This document shows, piece by piece, positions 1 to 13,802 of a stretch of DNA of 64,000 bases. Under the pieces are notes generated by a model, which saw only the letters and a program-made list of their open reading frames with translations, searched no databases and was not told the origin of the DNA. This stretch comes from Myoxocephalus aenaeus (taxonomy: Eukaryota > Chordata > Actinopteri > Perciformes > Cottidae): contig JBAMJR010000004.1 of NCBI GenBank assembly GCA_038501785.1, forward strand, positions 620,001-684,000, given 5' to 3'. The translations under genes and the position numbers were made by a program. Positions within the stretch are counted from its first letter, which is position 1, and every line of letters starts with the position of its first letter.

Positions 1-484
1 CGTTTTGCATTTTCCCTCTACATCCTCTAGCGCTCCCAAACCTTTATGCGTCACGGACCGGTTACGTGAAGACAATATTTTCACGGACCGGGTCCGACCT
101 CGGAAAGACGGGAGACAACGACACCCAACGTGTGTTCGTTATGTCCAGTCTACTGACTCTACTGCTAACTAAACCTTTAGTCCAGTATACTGCTTAACTT
201 ATAACGCGCTGCACAAAGACAGGATGTTGAAATGGAAGCAGGTTTTCATGCTTTTTTGGCGATCTCAGGATACTCTGCCTTGGTTTCCAGATCACCGACA
301 GAGTATAGTAACAGACTTACGTTTCATTTTTAGAGTAACGTAACATCTTGACATGTGTCAAGAGATTCCGTCTGAGGTTACCACAGACGGATGTATGCGG
401 TCATTTTTCACAATAAAACATCTTTCCGGCCTTGATTTTTATTTTTTATTTAATTGAAATGTTTCATTCATTCTTTCTGTGGCC

Positions 485-569
485 CGGTACCAAGAGACCC
501 GCAGACCGGTACCAAGAGACCCACAGACCGGTACCAAGAGACCCACAGACCGGTACCAAGAGACCCACG
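485..569. repeat. 22-bp tandem repeat, about 4 copies
   Basis: A 22-bp unit beginning CGGTACCAAGAGACCC is repeated almost exactly about four times. The GGTACC-rich, CCGG-containing unit resembles the terminal part of some fish hAT-type repeats, and CCGG-rich sequence with ACGGACCGG motifs also lies at positions 50-95. The small open frame running through it (432-647) is a by-product of the repeat. Confidence 0.75.
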
Positions 570-759
570 GCGGGCGGAATGAGCATACTTATAACCACAC
601 TGTTACAAGTCCTTCATAGTGTCATATTGCTTTTTGGAGAATTATGATGATAAGTTCATAGTAGATGCAAAAGTATACTTAGGTACAATATATTATGATG
701 AACATAATATATATGGATGGATCACAGCCAACCCAGTTATTGTATCAACACAACTCCTT

Positions 760-1053
760 GTCCTTGGTCACGGTGACCACAGCACTTAAAAGAATAAACT
801 TCATAATTCTAAAAATTCTGACCCTTTGCTTTTTTATTAAAAGCATGTACTTGTACTTTTACTTTCAATACTTAAGTACATTTTATATCAGAAAAATACT
901 TTTGATACTTAAGTACAGAAAATATCAGATACTTTAAGACTTTTACTCAAGTAATATTTTAATAGGTGACTTTTACTTTTACTGGAGTAATTTTCCAGTA
1001 AGGTATCTTTACTTTTACTCAAGTACGGCTTTTGGATACTTTATACACCACTG
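760..1053 (-). mobile_element. hAT-like MITE fragment (ACTTTTACT-rich family)
   Basis: The stretch is built from ACTTTTACT and CTCAAGTA motifs and finishes at TATACACCACTG, which read on the minus strand is CAGTGGTGTATA. This is the usual terminus and body of a very common fish nonautonomous hAT family. The other terminus is not recognisable, so this is a fragment. A relative lies at 25402-25525 and a shorter similar string at about 3235-3255. Confidence 0.6.
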
Positions 1054-4000
1054 GTTCTTTGCACAACCTGTATTTTTCATGGTTGATTCATTTTAAAACA
1101 TGTACCTAAATTAGCTAAAGCTTTAGGTTACTTATAGATGCAGGTATATGGCGTATACCTACTTATTTTTCTTTTGGCCATCAACTTCTAAATCCCCTCT
1201 GGTGCACATCTTTGTTATAGATTGTTTGAGGGAACTATACGGTTATGTTACTGGATGCAACCTTCACTAATGCTAACCTAGCTCCTCAGAGATTGAAGCC
1301 GTTATATTTCTCATTTTGACAATCTAACCAGTGACAACACATTAGTTCAGGTTGTAAGGACTATGGCTGTTACTCGTGGAATTGAATGGACACAACACTG
1401 TGGCTTATTGTTAAGAATGTATCTGTGTGTCAGGCGCAGTATTAAATGGGATGCAGAACTAATGTTTTGACATAGGAAAGAAAATTGTGGTTGTGATTAA
1501 TAAATATGTATAAGTATGCTTGTTATGTGTCTCACGTTAGTAAGGTCCCGATGTTACGTAACAAAACCAAGGTAGAATAAGTAAATGTTGACTTTGTGTC
1601 ACATGGAACAAGAACAGCGATCTCCTGGGTGAAAATCCTGTGCATGTTTCACCCATCTACCCTCCCCTCTTATCACCTCTATGCAGACTGCATCACTCTT
1701 TATACTACATAAGATGCTGGGACACTAATAATGGTGCATATTGGTCTTTATTGGAGTTAGTTGAAAACCTGGTGCGTCCCATACGCTAAAGGGTGAATTG
1801 GTGCAATGGTATCGGACGCCAAGCGGCACTGCCCAAGGCTGTGGTATTTAACAAGTTGGGAGTGAGAACATTTAGTTTAGTCACAGCAATGTAGACTGAA
1901 TACAAATGTAATAGCGACACATTTTCCTTAAGATATAAATAAATACACTTTATATCATCATGTCAATATGTTAAAATAGGCAACTTTACTGGTTAAGAAA
2001 AAGTTGAGAGTCTACTCTTCATTCTACAAACAAAACTGTATCATTCTTTTGTCATGTCAAGTATTTATAAAAAACTAAACACTGAACCCCATCTGGTCTG
2101 AGCCGGTCTGTTTTATTGATAGTCAAGTTGATCTTTCACTGTAAACAGAACCTTAGAGAATATGTCAGTGTCCACATCCAAACACCTGGTCTTTAGAGGT
2201 GATATCCATTTGAGGAGATTGTAGCATGAGAGAAAGATAAAAAATGATAGCTATAATGGTGTCAAACATTTCTTAACTTATTTGAAATTGCAAAGAGAAA
2301 CCTAACAGACCATGAAGGTTTCCCATACCGCACAGTAATGCAGAGAGATTCACTGAAGGCTTCAGTAATTTCTCTTGAGTTAACACACTGATTCAATGCC
2401 ATCTGGTGAGAATCACAGAGGTTTGGCAAGAAGGAAGCATTTTGAACTATTGATATTTCCTTCTCAGCTTTATGTATTTCTTTGTGAAAATGACAAAAGC
2501 AGTATTCTTTTTTAGAGATTTAGGCTGCTATTTGCCCGACATATCCTTGATCCCTTTGTATGCTTGTAAACAGGCATTTATTGGAAGATGAGTGTGTTGT
2601 GCACCACTCCTATACCTATACCCAATGCATGCATCTGTTCTCTTGACATTATATGAATGAACCCGATGAGGATAGGCCTACGTACAGTTCTCTAAAGTCA
2701 CAGTGGGGAGGGAGGAGCTCATGGAGCAAGAAGCCCAACCATGTCATCGCCCAGACAGGTTTACAAGGCGTAGTATACAAACTTTAAACTTCTTACCACA
2801 CACTTTCTGGAATTTACTGGGGAACACACCTTGACAACAAACTGGAAACACCCTTTATGAGATCAGAACATGTATTATTGTCCTCGAGGATTACATTGAA
2901 AATAGACATGTAGCTGCATGATATGTCAACATCCTTGGAAAGTCTCTTTCTGTGTCCTCAAAATACTTCTCCCATAGACACACACATGATTTACACAATG
3001 CCTGGAGATGTATAGATGATACCATGGTTTTTAATTATTTTAAATGCTTTTCATCACTTCTGACAGACACATTCCAAAATCAGAAATGCTTTCTGCAGAA
3101 TGTTGATCAAATCTTGACAAAATATAGCTGATATTTCTGTAACAATGCATGCAATGCTATAAACTAATCAGGTGTTTGACACATACAATCTTTATCTGTA
3201 AAACAATAATAACTAATAGCTTTCAGATACATGTAGTGGAGTAAAAAGTACATTATTTCACAATTTAATGGAGTTCTGTTGGTACATTTATGAATAGTCT
3301 ACCACTGAAACTCAAGGTCCATGTACTTTAATATTCATAGATATTTATTTTAAAGGGCCAGTTTGTTTGTTGTGTTTTTGTTACCTTAGAATAAGCCATG
3401 TATAACTACATACCTATTTAGACAAACCTAACACTGACTCTAGAGAGGGCCATTCACATTTTCGTGTCTGCTACCATAGTTCGTAGTTTTAGTTGGTTGC
3501 AATCTGCAACCTCACCTCCAGATGCTGCCGGATGCTGCACACTGGCCCTTTTTTTCCACTCAGTGCTGCACAATTACAGATTACAGTTTATGCAAAGTAG
3601 AATCCTGTGTAATCATGTAATGTAATAACCAAGATGCCATATCAGAAACCAAATCTTTCCTCTCATTAAATATGACATTTGAATGCTCATTTTAAAAGAG
3701 AGCACATTTTTAGTTAGCAACAAATATGAACATATGTAAACGCCCACAATTTAAATATCAGTCCATATATTAGGAGCTAACTTCCATGCATGCTTCTTTT
3801 TAATCTTTACCCTTTTCCCCACAACCAGTGCTTTTATTTTCAAAGTCAGTGCGTAACAAGATAAACGACGCTTCACTCCAGAGTATCGATTCCTTCATGT
3901 CACAAACAGATGCTCTTTCATTGGCTGTGACTCACAATCATATTAAGTTGACAACAAGGTGAAGGCCATGTTATATCTAAATGACGGCTCGTCTCCTCCA

Positions 4001-4159
4001 GAAACAAATGGATTCACATAGCTTCCTCTTCTTCCACTCGGTACACAACACTCCGAGCTACACAAAAAATAAAATAAACAATAAGAGTAATGATAGTTAT
4101 AGTAACAGTAGTAGTAATGATAATAATACATAATATGTATTAGGGAAGCATATTCATAT
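1054..4159. other. Intergenic, no gene seen
   Basis: AT-rich sequence without open frames worth calling, splice-bounded exons or long repeats. A short motif near 3235 (GTAGTGGAGTAAAAAGTACA) resembles the hAT family at 760-1053. Confidence 0.5.
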
Positions 4160-4169
4160 TGCATGACTT

Positions 4170-4267
4170 GTTGATTTTAATTCCATATTCCATATGGAAT
4201 TCCATATTCCATATGGAATTCCATATTCCATATTCCCGTTTACACAAATTCCATTTGTGTAAACGGG
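4170..4267. repeat. Palindromic tandem repeat followed by a perfect 15-bp hairpin
   Basis: A 19-bp palindromic unit (TTCCATATTCCATATGGAA) is repeated about 2.5 times. It is followed by a perfect inverted repeat: CCCGTTTACACAAAT at 4235-4249 pairs with ATTTGTGTAAACGGG at 4253-4267 across a 3-nt loop. This may be the collapsed remains of a foldback MITE. Confidence 0.7.
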
Positions 4268-5879
4268 ATTTTCCATTGTCGTGTGAATGATTTGAAGTTG
4301 CATGACAATGTGCAGACTGTATGGGGCAGATTTACACTCTTGTTCCGCCTGTTGTTACTGTGCTCTCCAAACAGATGCTTCATCAAATCTCTTTATACTT
4401 GGCTGAGCAATGGGAGTTACGCACTGTCACTCCATGGGCCCCATTCAAAGACTTCCAATGTATAAGCTGTCATTCACCATGATGGCTTTCATGAGTGTGT
4501 GCAATGTGTGTGTGCCTGCTGGCTCCTGTACATATGCCAGCGGGCTTTTTTTTTTGCATCCTCTCTTTATTTGAAAATGTGTTCTAAATTCAGCCTGCCA
4601 GTAAACCAGTAATATGTGTGTGTTTATTCTCACCTGGTCTTTATCCAAAAGCGTCCACGCTGTAAAACATTAACCTCCTGTGAGTAGGGTTATATTTTTA
4701 TCAAGTTATCTTAATAGGTGAGTTGAGAAACCTGCTCAGAGTATAAAAGATCCAAATGTTTCCCTGTTGCGATTCTGCGTCCGCTCATGTCTATGCGACC
4801 GTTCGCACAAAGTTGGCTCTTCTACAGTATAATGCAGAACATCTGAGTAACATTGAGTCATAATAACATGTTCTGTGCTCAGAAGAATCATGCAGATATC
4901 GTCATTTTTAGCCGTCATTAAACATTTTGGCAAATTGGCACCATGAAAGTATTCAGAAATAGTTAATAGCAGTCTGCATTGTATCCATTCATTATCTTCA
5001 AGTTCTGGAGAGTCTTGATTCTAAGCAGATTTATTGACACTGATATGCAATGGACATTAGAAATAATTATGTATTCGGAAAGTGTGAGTCAAACTTGATC
5101 TAAAAATGTGTATCATGTTTAGATTTGACTGAGTTTTCAAGGAAAAAGGGACATATTTTTAATGCAATTTTATTGCCAAATCAGCAAGCGTTGTTTTATG
5201 AATGTTGCACCCATCGCTTTTCCCTCACAAAGCATCTCTGCTTCAACTCAACATTTTCAATTATTATTATTTAGTCATGACATTACATTGCCTCACTTGA
5301 AATCCTAAATCTGCAGATCATCTCCTTTTGTAAGTGAATTTAGAATGCAATGACAATGTGCATGATTTTATAGTAATCAACAGCGCTATCGATCACATCA
5401 AATGGCTGAAACCCTCGACATTATGAATTAAAATGACAATTTAAAGAGTTAGTGTGTGAATGCAAAATGAGTAGTCTTTTGTGAGGCACAGCTTTTCTCT
5501 TGACTGTGTCCGTACTCATGACACAGTCTGTCTTCAGCACATCTGTCTTTACTCACACTGTAAAGCTGACATCATCTCCACACATGCAAACCCACGCACA
5601 AACGCCCACTCTCCCCCCCAGCACAGGCCCTGTAGACTTCTAGAGCATGCGGATGGAGGAGGGGGTAAATAAATAAAAATCAACAGCAGGCATTTGTTTG
5701 AAACAACCGACAGGATCCAGGATTCAGAACCCCAGAGCAGGCAAGTCGAAGGTCAGTGTGTCTCTGTCTTTCAGGCTGCAAGCAAATGGGACAATTTTTT
5801 TAGCATGTTGATTTACCTTGTTCCACATAAATCACACTAATAAGAATTAGGCCTAATCACCAAGGATACAGATTTAAAA
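4268..5879. other. Intergenic, no gene seen
   Basis: No supported exon, RNA gene or repeat. The open frames here (for example 4283-4465 and 5481-5672) are short and have no recognisable domain. Confidence 0.45.
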
Positions 5880-5909
5880 ATCCCAGGCAATTTAAAAATT
5901 GCCTGGGAT
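5880..5909. repeat. Perfect 14-bp hairpin, 2-nt loop
   Basis: ATCCCAGGCAATTT is followed after two bases by its exact reverse complement. No flanking element is visible, and the function is unknown. Confidence 0.75.
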
Positions 5910-8900
5910 GTTGCACTATGTTGTCAAGGAAACTGGTCAGAATTGGCTTAGTGGCCTTGGAAGCTCACAGTAAACTGCTGACCAACACCATCAGTACATG
6001 CAGCGCATAGAGATATGGCAATCTGTATCCTCTGCTGCATTTAGTGTATTTCTTTACCGGCATGATGCTTTACATTTAACACTCATTCAAGTTAAGAACC
6101 AGAAGAAGAGGTCAGTATCATAACATTTTGCGTAAAATGCAGTTATTAATGAATTTACATCAACGCCCTATTGAATGTATTCATAGTACCTTTTGACATC
6201 TAGAAACATGCAACTTTAAGAGCTTTTTTACAGATTTTCTAACAATTGACACCTTTTATATTGTATTTTCTTTTTGTCAGTATATTTAACATGAGTTACA
6301 TGAATACAAAACCCAAATAAATTAATACTAATAATTATCTTGCAGTTTGTGCGCAACAACATATTTAGTATGTTTTACAGTAAAAACAACAACATTATAT
6401 ATATATTAGAAGATGTATTATCTGTGCAATAATGCATAGATGTAGTTAGCACCAGCTTTTGTTTTATACTTGAACTATTTTGTAATCTTATACGATCAAT
6501 GTCATTTATATTAAGTGTATGACTTGTTGGACAATCAAGTGCTACCTGAATCTGCTGTATTAGAAAATACAAATGATCCGTTACATTTAAGAAGGACATT
6601 GTTTAATATCTTTGAGAAGCTGACATGCACATTACTTTGGGGATAAGATATTGCTGTGAATGTGGGTATAGCATAATTCATGTCCCCTGTGTGTCACATG
6701 CACAGAAGACTCACTTCTGTGAACAAAACTGCGACACTTAATGATGTGAGATGAGTAAACACATCACAATAAGAATGATTACAGCTTCTCATCCTGGAAT
6801 TGAGTCTTCACTCTGAATCTTTTGCAAAATATTTGTTCAAAATCTGTACATGATGTGTCTTCTTTGGTGGATCTCACATTTTTGCTCTGTCAATTAATTA
6901 GATTTTTTCTCCCTCCGGAAGCCAATTAAACAATGGACCCTGTATTCTCGTCCTTGCCAATATTCTGACAGTTCTCCTTTATCAACACACAACTATCTCA
7001 TAGCAATTACTGGCTGTCTTTTCAAATACATGCAAATTAAAGTTGCAGCAAATTAACTGGCTTTCCAGCTTATCCCAGCTCACGTGGACCAACCCACTGC
7101 TACTATATCTTTTATTTTGCCATTATTTTATTCTCCAATCAAAGTCAGTGTGTTCCCACGGGTAATATGATGGAAAGCAGATTAACCTGACCCAACTCGT
7201 ATTATCTGACTCAGCTGACACTGATGTCGCTGTTTCTGTTATATGTGCACATATTTCTGTCTCTGCAGGTTAGAGAGAGAGAGGATATAGTCTTACTATA
7301 GATGTAAAAAAATGTGGTGGAATACACGACCAGAGCACTTTCTGTAATCATAATCAGCTATATGACTTCCTCCCAATGATCTAGCCCCCTCTAGTGTGTA
7401 AAGAAATGATCATGAAGTCGACTCCAGCCTCAAAGGTCCTCTTTAGACATTCATGCATCATGCATGGAACAGACGGTTTCAGTGTATTATTCTAATATTC
7501 CAGCATTAAAGCATTTTTTGAAGACCACAGAGAATTGCCCTTAAAATGAATAAAATATCATTTCAATGTCAGGTTGCATCTTGGCTGTGTGTTTTCCTCA
7601 TAACTCCCTCTCCAGCCAATTTTTGCCCTCAGTCTCTGCTGGGCTTACTCTGCTGTTGCATTCATTTGCTTTTCTGATCAACCAATTCCTCCAGCATCAG
7701 ATAAATAGGCTCTTTCAAACCACTAGGGGGCACTATGAAACAACACAGCCATTAGCAAATTAGCAGGGTTGTCGTAAGGGATGGTTATTTATCTAGCTGT
7801 TTGTTGCTGTGTTACTGAAAATGAAATTCAAAACAAACAGGTCTGTTTGGCACATTTTCCCCCCATTCTCCCCTTGCTATTCCTCAGATTTGCCCTCATA
7901 CCACTTTTTTCTTCCCGTCTTTTTTTTCTGTTTCTGTCTTTCTTTTTTTCCCTCTAAACCAACCGGTGGTTATGTTGTCTGGAATATGCTAATCTGCTAT
8001 GCACCGGCAACTCCCTGGGTGAAGATCACTTATTAAAAGCATAGTTGGGAGGGTTTATGCAAATTGAGTCAAATCAAAGCAAGCTTTCCCTTGGTTGGTT
8101 ACCCCTTTGCATACATTGTGAATTTGAGACCAATATTTTATTCCTGATTTTCCTTTTCGCGGAGCCTGTGCCACTTTCACATCACCTCTGAGCTATCCTC
8201 GTTGTGTGTTTAATGTTGAATTCATGTCGCTCTGCTTTTCTTATTTTGCCAGCGTGTTGCTGCAGACAAACAGTTTTCTTGTCTCCGAAAGGAGAAGTTT
8301 CATTTCCCGTTGAGTGGATTGACAGATTTGTTAGAAGGAAAAGATGGATAATATCCGCTGTGGCCAAAGGCTGCCGCGAAGTAGTCTGACACAGACACTG
8401 ATTAAGCCTCTTGAGATCTGAGGGGATTGTGGGTCTTAGTTGTGAGAGAAAAGGAGAACTAAAAAAGAGAGGAGTGAGCAGGCTAAAGAACAAAATTGTA
8501 AATTGGATTGGATGAGATGCAAGTGTCCTGTGGGTGCACTGGCTTTTGCGTAACATGTTGTTCAGGTTGGACCAACAATCAGTCGTGCTTCCTTAACTCC
8601 AGACTATTAGGTGCAGTAGAGAAGGAACAAGGAGATCTCAGATTAACAAGGAGGAACAGTATTGGGGATAATGTGCTGCATTGTTAGTGGGCAGCGTTGG
8701 CTTCAGATTTCCTGGTCATTATTTAGGAGAGAGTCACACTTTCTGAATCAGTTGTGCACGTTATGCACTTATTGTAATGAAGGACTTAATTGGACATCTT
8801 CACATGCACATGGTTTATGTTTATACCACAGTAATGCACACACACATGACTTCTAAAATCACCCCTGCCCTTTAGCACACCTTGTGCTGTGCAAAGGTGA

Positions 8901-11283
8901 GTCCTCTATGTTCCATATTTATATTTTGACAGTAAATTAAGTAAAAAGAGCAGAGGTCAATGTCTGCCCTCCGGGCAAATATGCAGACTCTGCAGTCTTG
9001 TATTGGGTACTAAATATCACCAGGTGTTCCTATTACTATTGTAGATTGTGGTCTAACTAGGAATTTTCACTTTAAAGAGTAAGGACATCAGTCATTACTC
9101 AACCGTTCACTGCAGCCAAGTCGCAAGATTGATTAAATATATCGAATCTTTGTTCATGCTTTCAGAGTCAGAAAGGCACATTTAGCCATGCTTTACAAAT
9201 TGATTTTTTTGCACAGACAAGTAAGAGTTAACATTTTACCATCTTTGTCCTGTCAACGTGAATATAATATCTGATGAAGACAAGTCATGAAAGCTCACAT
9301 GGCTCAGTAACAACTGTATTAAAGCATAATTTCCCTTCCGTGCCTTTTTTTTTAAACTGCATTTCTGAACAGGTATATGATACTTTTAATGAGCTACCTT
9401 GAACTACATCATACCATATTATGGTGAATATGAAATCTAAATATTTCTTTAAATATAATGTCCTTTTTAGATAAATAATAGTTAGGTAAATAATTATTTC
9501 GGTAAATAATTAGTGTATTGTTGCTGCTGTAGCACAAACTATAGTGTGTGTTTCATGTCTTCACAAGTAGCTTTTGTCTAGACGTATTCATTTAGACAGT
9601 TGCATTCCTCCGTGCCTTTGTGGGTCAATTCAGCAAGGTTTGGACTATAAGAGGATCACTTGAGCACATTTCAGCATTTAACCCGAGCATAAACCCCATC
9701 AGTGGAGTAGCGGCAGCTGTGGATGATTCCTTAATCCAACCAGACACTGGGAGACGAATTCATAAAGACTGAAAGGCTTCCAACAGCATCCTCCCTACTG
9801 CACACCAGCAGGGATCAAATGTCCTAATGTGAATGCAGAGGGGTTTGCCGATTGCAAAGTCTAATTGCAATATTAATCAATTACAAAGAATAAAAAGCTA
9901 TTTTTTATGCCTACCATTGGTGGTTGGCTTGCTCGCTTCCTGTAGTCTTAATTCACTGGATCACATAAGGTTTGCCCACCATAAGAAAATGTAATTATCC
10001 CACTTTACTTTGATATTTGCATATTTACTCAAAAACAATGAGGTTCTTATAAAATAGCATAGTAGCTACATCATACAACTATAGCATATTGAATGTTTGC
10101 TGGACTCCTGTTGATATAGTTACACAGATTCAGCCCTGCATTAATGGTGAGCGTAGTTCAATAATGTCTCAGTCTGGATGAAAGCAGCCCCCCATAAAAA
10201 CCATCAGAGGGCAATCGATGTGCTTTCATCCCCAGGACGGAAATTGCACTCATATGGCTCAGACTCTATGAAGGTCCCCCATCCAAAGCCAAATCATTAA
10301 CATCAAACTTGCAGGAAAGATATCAAAATGTCAGTCTGCCCTGCAATCTCTGGGCAGATGAGTATTGCCTCTATTTCTTATACAATTTCAGTCTTCTCAT
10401 ATCAACTCCTGGCGTAGCCTACTGTAGTCCTATTCCCCACAGCAAGCTTTGACTGTATTGAATATGGAGAGTTGTGCATATTGGAGATATTTTTCTAGAG
10501 AATTATTGACTACCTACACCTATTGAATACCTACATGGTATATATACATATGTGCATGCATAAATACGTACATGCATACATCCATAGAGTACCACCATAA
10601 AGTACATACATACAGTACAGATGTGCATACAGTACATACATAATTACATACATAAGCCATATAATTAATTCTCTTAAGACTTAATTACTTGGGGACATGG
10701 TTATTACATATGAAATGGTTGGGTCATCCAAAGTACAAAACCATACTTGCCTCTAGGGAAGCAATGCATATCATTTGGGTTTTGTTTACCTATTTCTAAG
10801 ATCTTTGCTGCCAACCCAACTGAAAGGACTTTGTGGCGCTCACAGCATCTAACTACAATAGAAGAAGTGTCTACATGCAAGGAGTCTCTTTAAATCTATA
10901 TATCTGTCCTTTGATTCTCAACAACCATTCATCAGATCGCACTTGGTGGATGTATTGCTGAGGACCCAAGAAAGGGGACATTTCTATTAGTCGTGTATTA
11001 TGTACACACTGTTCTATGTATTGAGAGGGGAACCCTATTAACCGCTGAACAGCATGCTGGGTACAGCTCGCTCTCCGTTGCTCACTGTAGTGCATTCAAG
11101 AACAGAAGAAAATAGAGAGAGCCGAGATGTTACACTGTAGCTAACTTGAACATTTCAAGCACACGCAATGTACCTTGCATATATTCATAATGAACGTGGA
11201 AATAGCCTGGCCCCAAAGCTAGCTGTTAGCAAATTAGGCATATACTCAGCATTGCAAAGGATTGTAACTACCGTGGCAGTATT
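5910..11283. other. Intergenic, no gene seen
   Basis: AT-rich sequence with no supported coding exon. About 10530-10660 is a loose array of TACATA/GCATACAT motifs, a degenerate simple repeat. Open frames such as 8182-8556 (minus) lack any domain or convincing splice frame. Confidence 0.45.
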
Positions 11284-11491
11284 GGTCAGGAACCAAAGGA
11301 AGTGCAGTAGTGTGAATTGAATTTGTTTGGATCAGCAGTTCTTAAAAAAGGTGCAAGCAGAAATAACGGAGGCCAAGTTAATGGCCTGTTCTCAGTCCGT
11401 TTTTGAATGGACATTGCACTAATTAAAAAAAATTAAAAAAACACTGCTTCTTTGCAACTGCTTCTTTGCAACTCTTTGGTTCCTGACCAAA
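11284..11491. mobile_element. Small inverted-repeat element (MITE-like)
   Basis: TTGGTCAGGAACCAAAG at the left end is the exact reverse complement of CTTTGGTTCCTGACCAA at the right end (17 bp), enclosing about 175 bp. Just inside the right end the phrase CTGCTTCTTTGCAA is directly repeated. A further inverted GTTGCAAAGAAGCAG occurs at about 12280-12295. The target-site duplication is unclear and the superfamily cannot be assigned. Confidence 0.5.
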
Positions 11492-11592
11492 ACAAGCCAT
11501 CAGAATGGTCAATTCTGATTCTGTCAGGACCCCTCTGGAACTCTAACACCACTCACTAACTCTGCTACTCAGTCCACTACAAATGTAATGTG

Positions 11593-11855
11593 TATGGCTC
11601 AATGATAGGACGGGTTGTCTTTCAATCAAAGGATTGGCGGTTTGATTCCCCACTCAGCTAGTCCATGTTGATGTGTCCTTGGGCATGACACTTAACTGCA
11701 AATTGCCAAAGGCTGTGCCATCAGTGTATGTTAGTTAGTCCTGATGGGCAGGTGGCACCTTGCATTATAGTCCCTGCCATCAGTGTTTGAATGGGTGAAA
11801 GTGTTTCGAGTGAAGACTAGAAAAGGGATACACAAGGACAAGTCCATTTACCATA
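11593..11855 (+). mobile_element. tRNA-derived SINE
   Basis: The 5' part looks like a decayed tRNA: an A-box-like GGCTCAATGATAGG, then a B-box-like GGTTTGATTCCCC. It is followed by the usual fish SINE body, including GTGTCCTTGGGCATGACAC, a GCTGTGCCATCAGTGTATG stretch, GAATGGGTGAAAGTG and a terminal GACTAGAAAAG...AAGTCCATTTACC block. It is diverged but nearly full length. As a retrotransposed tRNA-like promoter it is transcribable in principle, but it should not be annotated as a tRNA gene. Confidence 0.75.
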
Positions 11856-13313
11856 TATTTCAAACTCCTCCTCTTGCACATTGTTGAAGAGCACTTGCCA
11901 GGCTTGTACAGTATATTTAAGTCAAAATAGTTCAATTGACATTTTAAACTTTCTATACAGTTGTAGAATACTGTGTTTTATGTTTCTGTTGTATGTATTG
12001 AACATTTAGTTTTTATAATCTGGATAGTAAAGAATTAATTTGAATTACCGTGTGTCGCTTAAAATACTGTGTTAAACGTATTGAATAGGTTCATGAACAG
12101 GCTTTTCAAGTCCTTCTTTAAACAGTATTCAGTTGCCCATGATCATTGAAACTCATTGAATTCTTCTTGTTCATACTGACTGTAAAGAAATCCCTTTCAA
12201 CATGCTTCCAATGATGAGGGATACAAATTCATACTCCTTGTTCTGTGTAGAATTATATTATAAAGTTAAAAGGGAAAGAGTTGCAAAGAAGCAGTTTAAA
12301 TAAATTACTCGGGTAAAGTTGTTTAAGATCTGGCCGGAATTTTCCAACGTGAGAGGACGAGGGAGTAGCGCAGCCCTGAGGACTTGTCAATCACATTGAA
12401 GGTAGCATTTTTGAGAGTTTGTCAAATGGAATGAATCCAATGTGTCAGAAATGAGAAAATTACTCGTATTGTCATTGCACTTTGCCGGGAGGATGGTGGG
12501 TGGTAGCTGTTAGCTGTAGCAACTAGCAATGAGCCAACGCAAACCCCGTCACCGGGAATCTCAACGTATTTTATGACAACCGGTGTAACGGCAGTAACAT
12601 CAAGTTGATTATCAGGCAGGGAGTCGAGACAGTCTGGGATCAGATCTTGCGCTGGTGTTTGCATTGGCTAAATGTGTGTTACTACAGCTCCGCTAACTGA
12701 ACAGTCATTTATTGGGGAAAACAAAATGGAAATGCAAATGATTTTCTTGTTTCTACCACTTTGGATTAAATCAGTATACAAACTGTCTAAACGTACATGG
12801 ACCGTACAGCTGTACATAGTGGCAAATTAAACACAATATAGATTCACGGCACACGTGAAGATTGTAAAGTAGCAGTGTCTCTCAGTAGTTTGTTTACATT
12901 TTTGTATCCTCATCCATGGCCCTCCTCAGACGGATGACAGTGTCTACCTGCAAGATATATCTGAGACCTCCCTGACTCATTCAGTGTTAAAAATGCTATA
13001 TGGTAGATGAAGCATTGCCTGATCTGGTGCGTTTACGAATGTTTCAAACAATGCGCCTTTAATGCGATCATCATCATGGTACATAATCAATGTCCCACTC
13101 TTCTGCAGTGGCAGCGCTGTGTGACTAGAGCACAACATCCCCTGCCCCATTTTTTCCCGAGACGGAGTTGACATGGTGTCAACCTTGATGTAGTTGGTTG
13201 CTCCCTGCTTTATTACGCGTGGCATTTACGGTTTGTGAACAGCTGTACGTTGTCTGCTTGTGGACCTTGGTTTCACAGTAGGGCAAAGACTACATCAGCT
13301 TGGCCCCTAACTC
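11856..13313. other. Intergenic flank of the CACTA element
   Basis: No exon could be proved. Two minus-strand frames, 12977-13225 (82 codons) and 12422-12664 (80 codons), have protein-like composition but no domain I recognise and no verified splice link. They may be remnants of an older element into which the CACTA transposon inserted. Confidence 0.35.
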
Positions 13314-13316
13314 CCC

Positions 13317-13760
13317 TGCTAGAAAAACCAGCATAGACCAGCATAACTGGTGACCAGCAACACCAGCATATGTTGTGTTTTGGTGCTGGTATGCTGGTAT
13401 GCTGGTCACCAGCATCTAATGCTGGTCACCAGCATCTAATGCTGGTCACCAGCATCTAATGCTGGTATGCTGGTCACCAGCATTAGATGCTGGTATGCTG
13501 GTCACCAGCATACCAGCATTAGATGCTGGTATGCTGGTGACCAGCATTAGATGCTGGTGACCAGCATACCAGCATCTAATGCTGGTCACCAGCATTAGAT
13601 GCTGGTATGCTGGTGACCAGCATTAGATGCTGGTGACCAGCATACCAGCATCTAATGCTGGTGACCAGCATTAGATGCTGGTCACCAGCATACCAGCATT
13701 AGATGCTGGTCACCAGCATACCAGCATCTAATGCTGGTATGCTGGTATATATGCTGGTAT
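13317..13760. repeat. 5' subterminal palindromic repeat array of the CACTA element
   Basis: About 440 bp made almost wholly of TGCTGGTCACCAGCA and GCATCTAATGC / GCATTAGATGC blocks in both orientations, with TGCTGGTATGCTGG spacers. Nearly every position is part of an overlapping palindrome, so single strands could fold extensively. In plant CACTA elements such arrays bind the TnpA protein. The unit here differs from the one at the other end. Confidence 0.9.
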
Positions 13761-13796
13761 ATTTGACAATGTCAGGTTTTCAAAACAGTATTTACA

Positions 13797-13802
13797 TTTA
13801 TT
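13797..13802 (-). promoter_or_regulatory. Candidate polyadenylation signal of the BEN-domain gene
   Basis: AATAAA on the minus strand, about 140 bp downstream of the BEN gene stop codon and just inside the subterminal repeat array. Confidence 0.4.

Noticed and set aside
11593..11670. tRNA gene
   Set aside because: The A-box and B-box are decayed and followed by a typical SINE body, so it is the tRNA-derived head of a SINE.
13317..13760. CRISPR-like regular repeats
   Set aside because: There are no unique spacers; the blocks are overlapping palindromes at the end of a eukaryotic CACTA transposon.
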